NCBI GenBank assembly: GCA_903831485.1
Contig: CAIKXW010000297.1
Span: 1 to 5,455 of the forward strand
DNA: 5,455 nt
DNA from: an uncultured Alphaproteobacteria bacterium
GTDB taxonomy: Bacteria > Pseudomonadota > Alphaproteobacteria > Caulobacterales > Hyphomonadaceae
Direction of reading: 5' to 3'
Position numbers and translations under genes: made by a program. The notes beneath the pieces were generated by a model. It was not told the origin of the DNA and did not search any database. It saw only the letters and a program-made list of their open reading frames with translations. Within the stretch, counting starts at the first letter, position 1. Each line of letters opens with the position of its first letter. This document shows positions 5,309 through 5,455 of the stretch, one piece after another.

Positions 5309-5455
5309 GCCAGCACAAACCGCGTTCCGCACAACTCGACAAACGGCCCGGTCGGAACCTCGCCGATCCGCACACCGGCCTTGTCCGCATTGGCGAGGAT
5401 CGCCTTGGCATCCCGGCACGCCAGCCGCACGGCAGAGAGTCCTTCGCCGCGGTCA
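5305..5455 (-). CDS. C-terminal fragment of a gene cut by the window edge, possibly VOC/glyoxalase-fold
   Basis: The last 49 codons and the TAG stop of a minus-strand gene that continues beyond the right edge. The fragment has a beta-alpha-beta pattern: GLSAVRLAC (5-13), a helix DAKAILANADKAG (15-27), then GPFVELCGTRFVLA at the C-terminus. This resembles the final half-module of vicinal-oxygen-chelate (glyoxalase-like) proteins, which often end on a strand with a metal-binding Glu, here perhaps E40 in FVELCG. The assignment rests on a short piece and is tentative. Codon use is like its neighbours and the frame is open to the edge, so a real gene is likely. Its stop (5307-5305) shares CTAG with the stop of the convergent methyltransferase gene. 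Confidence 0.6.
   Translation of the reverse strand, partial: DRGEGLSAVRLACRDAKAILANADKAGVRIGEVPTGPFVELCGTRFVLA

Noticed and set aside
1..5455. Search for CRISPR repeats, insertion sequences, tRNA genes, toxin-antitoxin or phage genes.
   Set aside because: No repeated units, terminal inverted repeats, cloverleaf-like segments or matching proteins were seen on either strand; all long frames with real character are ordinary chromosomal genes.

Overview
The window is a compact, GC-rich chromosomal stretch. It most resembles an alphaproteobacterium, possibly of the Caulobacterales/Hyphomonadaceae type. The evidence is the strong G/C preference at third codon positions, a single-domain response regulator with the FGPDRRRR-type tail seen in alphaproteobacterial CheY-like proteins, a pyruvate kinase of the DLQGPK type, and an ETF-beta lysine methyltransferase homolog of the kind described from Agrobacterium. 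The taxonomic placement is inference; no rRNA or other marker is present.

Layout from left to right. Pyruvate kinase (73-1479, +) is complete and overlaps tail to tail by 23 bases with a receiver-domain response regulator (1457-1984, -). Continuing on the minus strand, read right to left, is a likely gene string: cytidine deaminase cdd (4599-4192), a crotonase-fold enoyl-CoA hydratase/isomerase (4188-3307), a small-conductance-type (MscS) mechanosensitive channel (3234-2083) and the response regulator. Only 3 bases separate cdd from the crotonase, so those two are almost certainly co-transcribed and translationally coupled. The gaps before mscS (72 bases) and before the regulator (98 bases) are larger, so operon membership there is uncertain. 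Divergent from cdd is a class I SAM-dependent protein lysine methyltransferase (4643-5308, +). Its stop codon shares a CTAG with the stop codon of a truncated minus-strand gene at the right edge (5305-5455), possibly a VOC/glyoxalase-fold protein.

Functionally this is mostly housekeeping: the last step of glycolysis, pyrimidine salvage, acyl-CoA metabolism, osmotic protection, signalling, and probable modification of the electron-transfer flavoprotein that takes electrons from acyl-CoA dehydrogenases. The crotonase and the ETF methyltransferase could both serve fatty-acid or acyl-CoA oxidation, but they lie on opposite strands and the link is only suggestive.

I found no mobile element, CRISPR array, tRNA/rRNA, toxin-antitoxin pair or defence system, and nothing that looks like a previously undescribed system. 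The points worth a second look are small-scale: residue signatures that change the expected biochemistry of pyruvate kinase and the crotonase, a hairpin occupying the ribosome-binding position of the mscS-like gene, and very tight start/start and stop/stop junctions around the methyltransferase gene. Every position of the window is inside a gene or within 100 bases of one.
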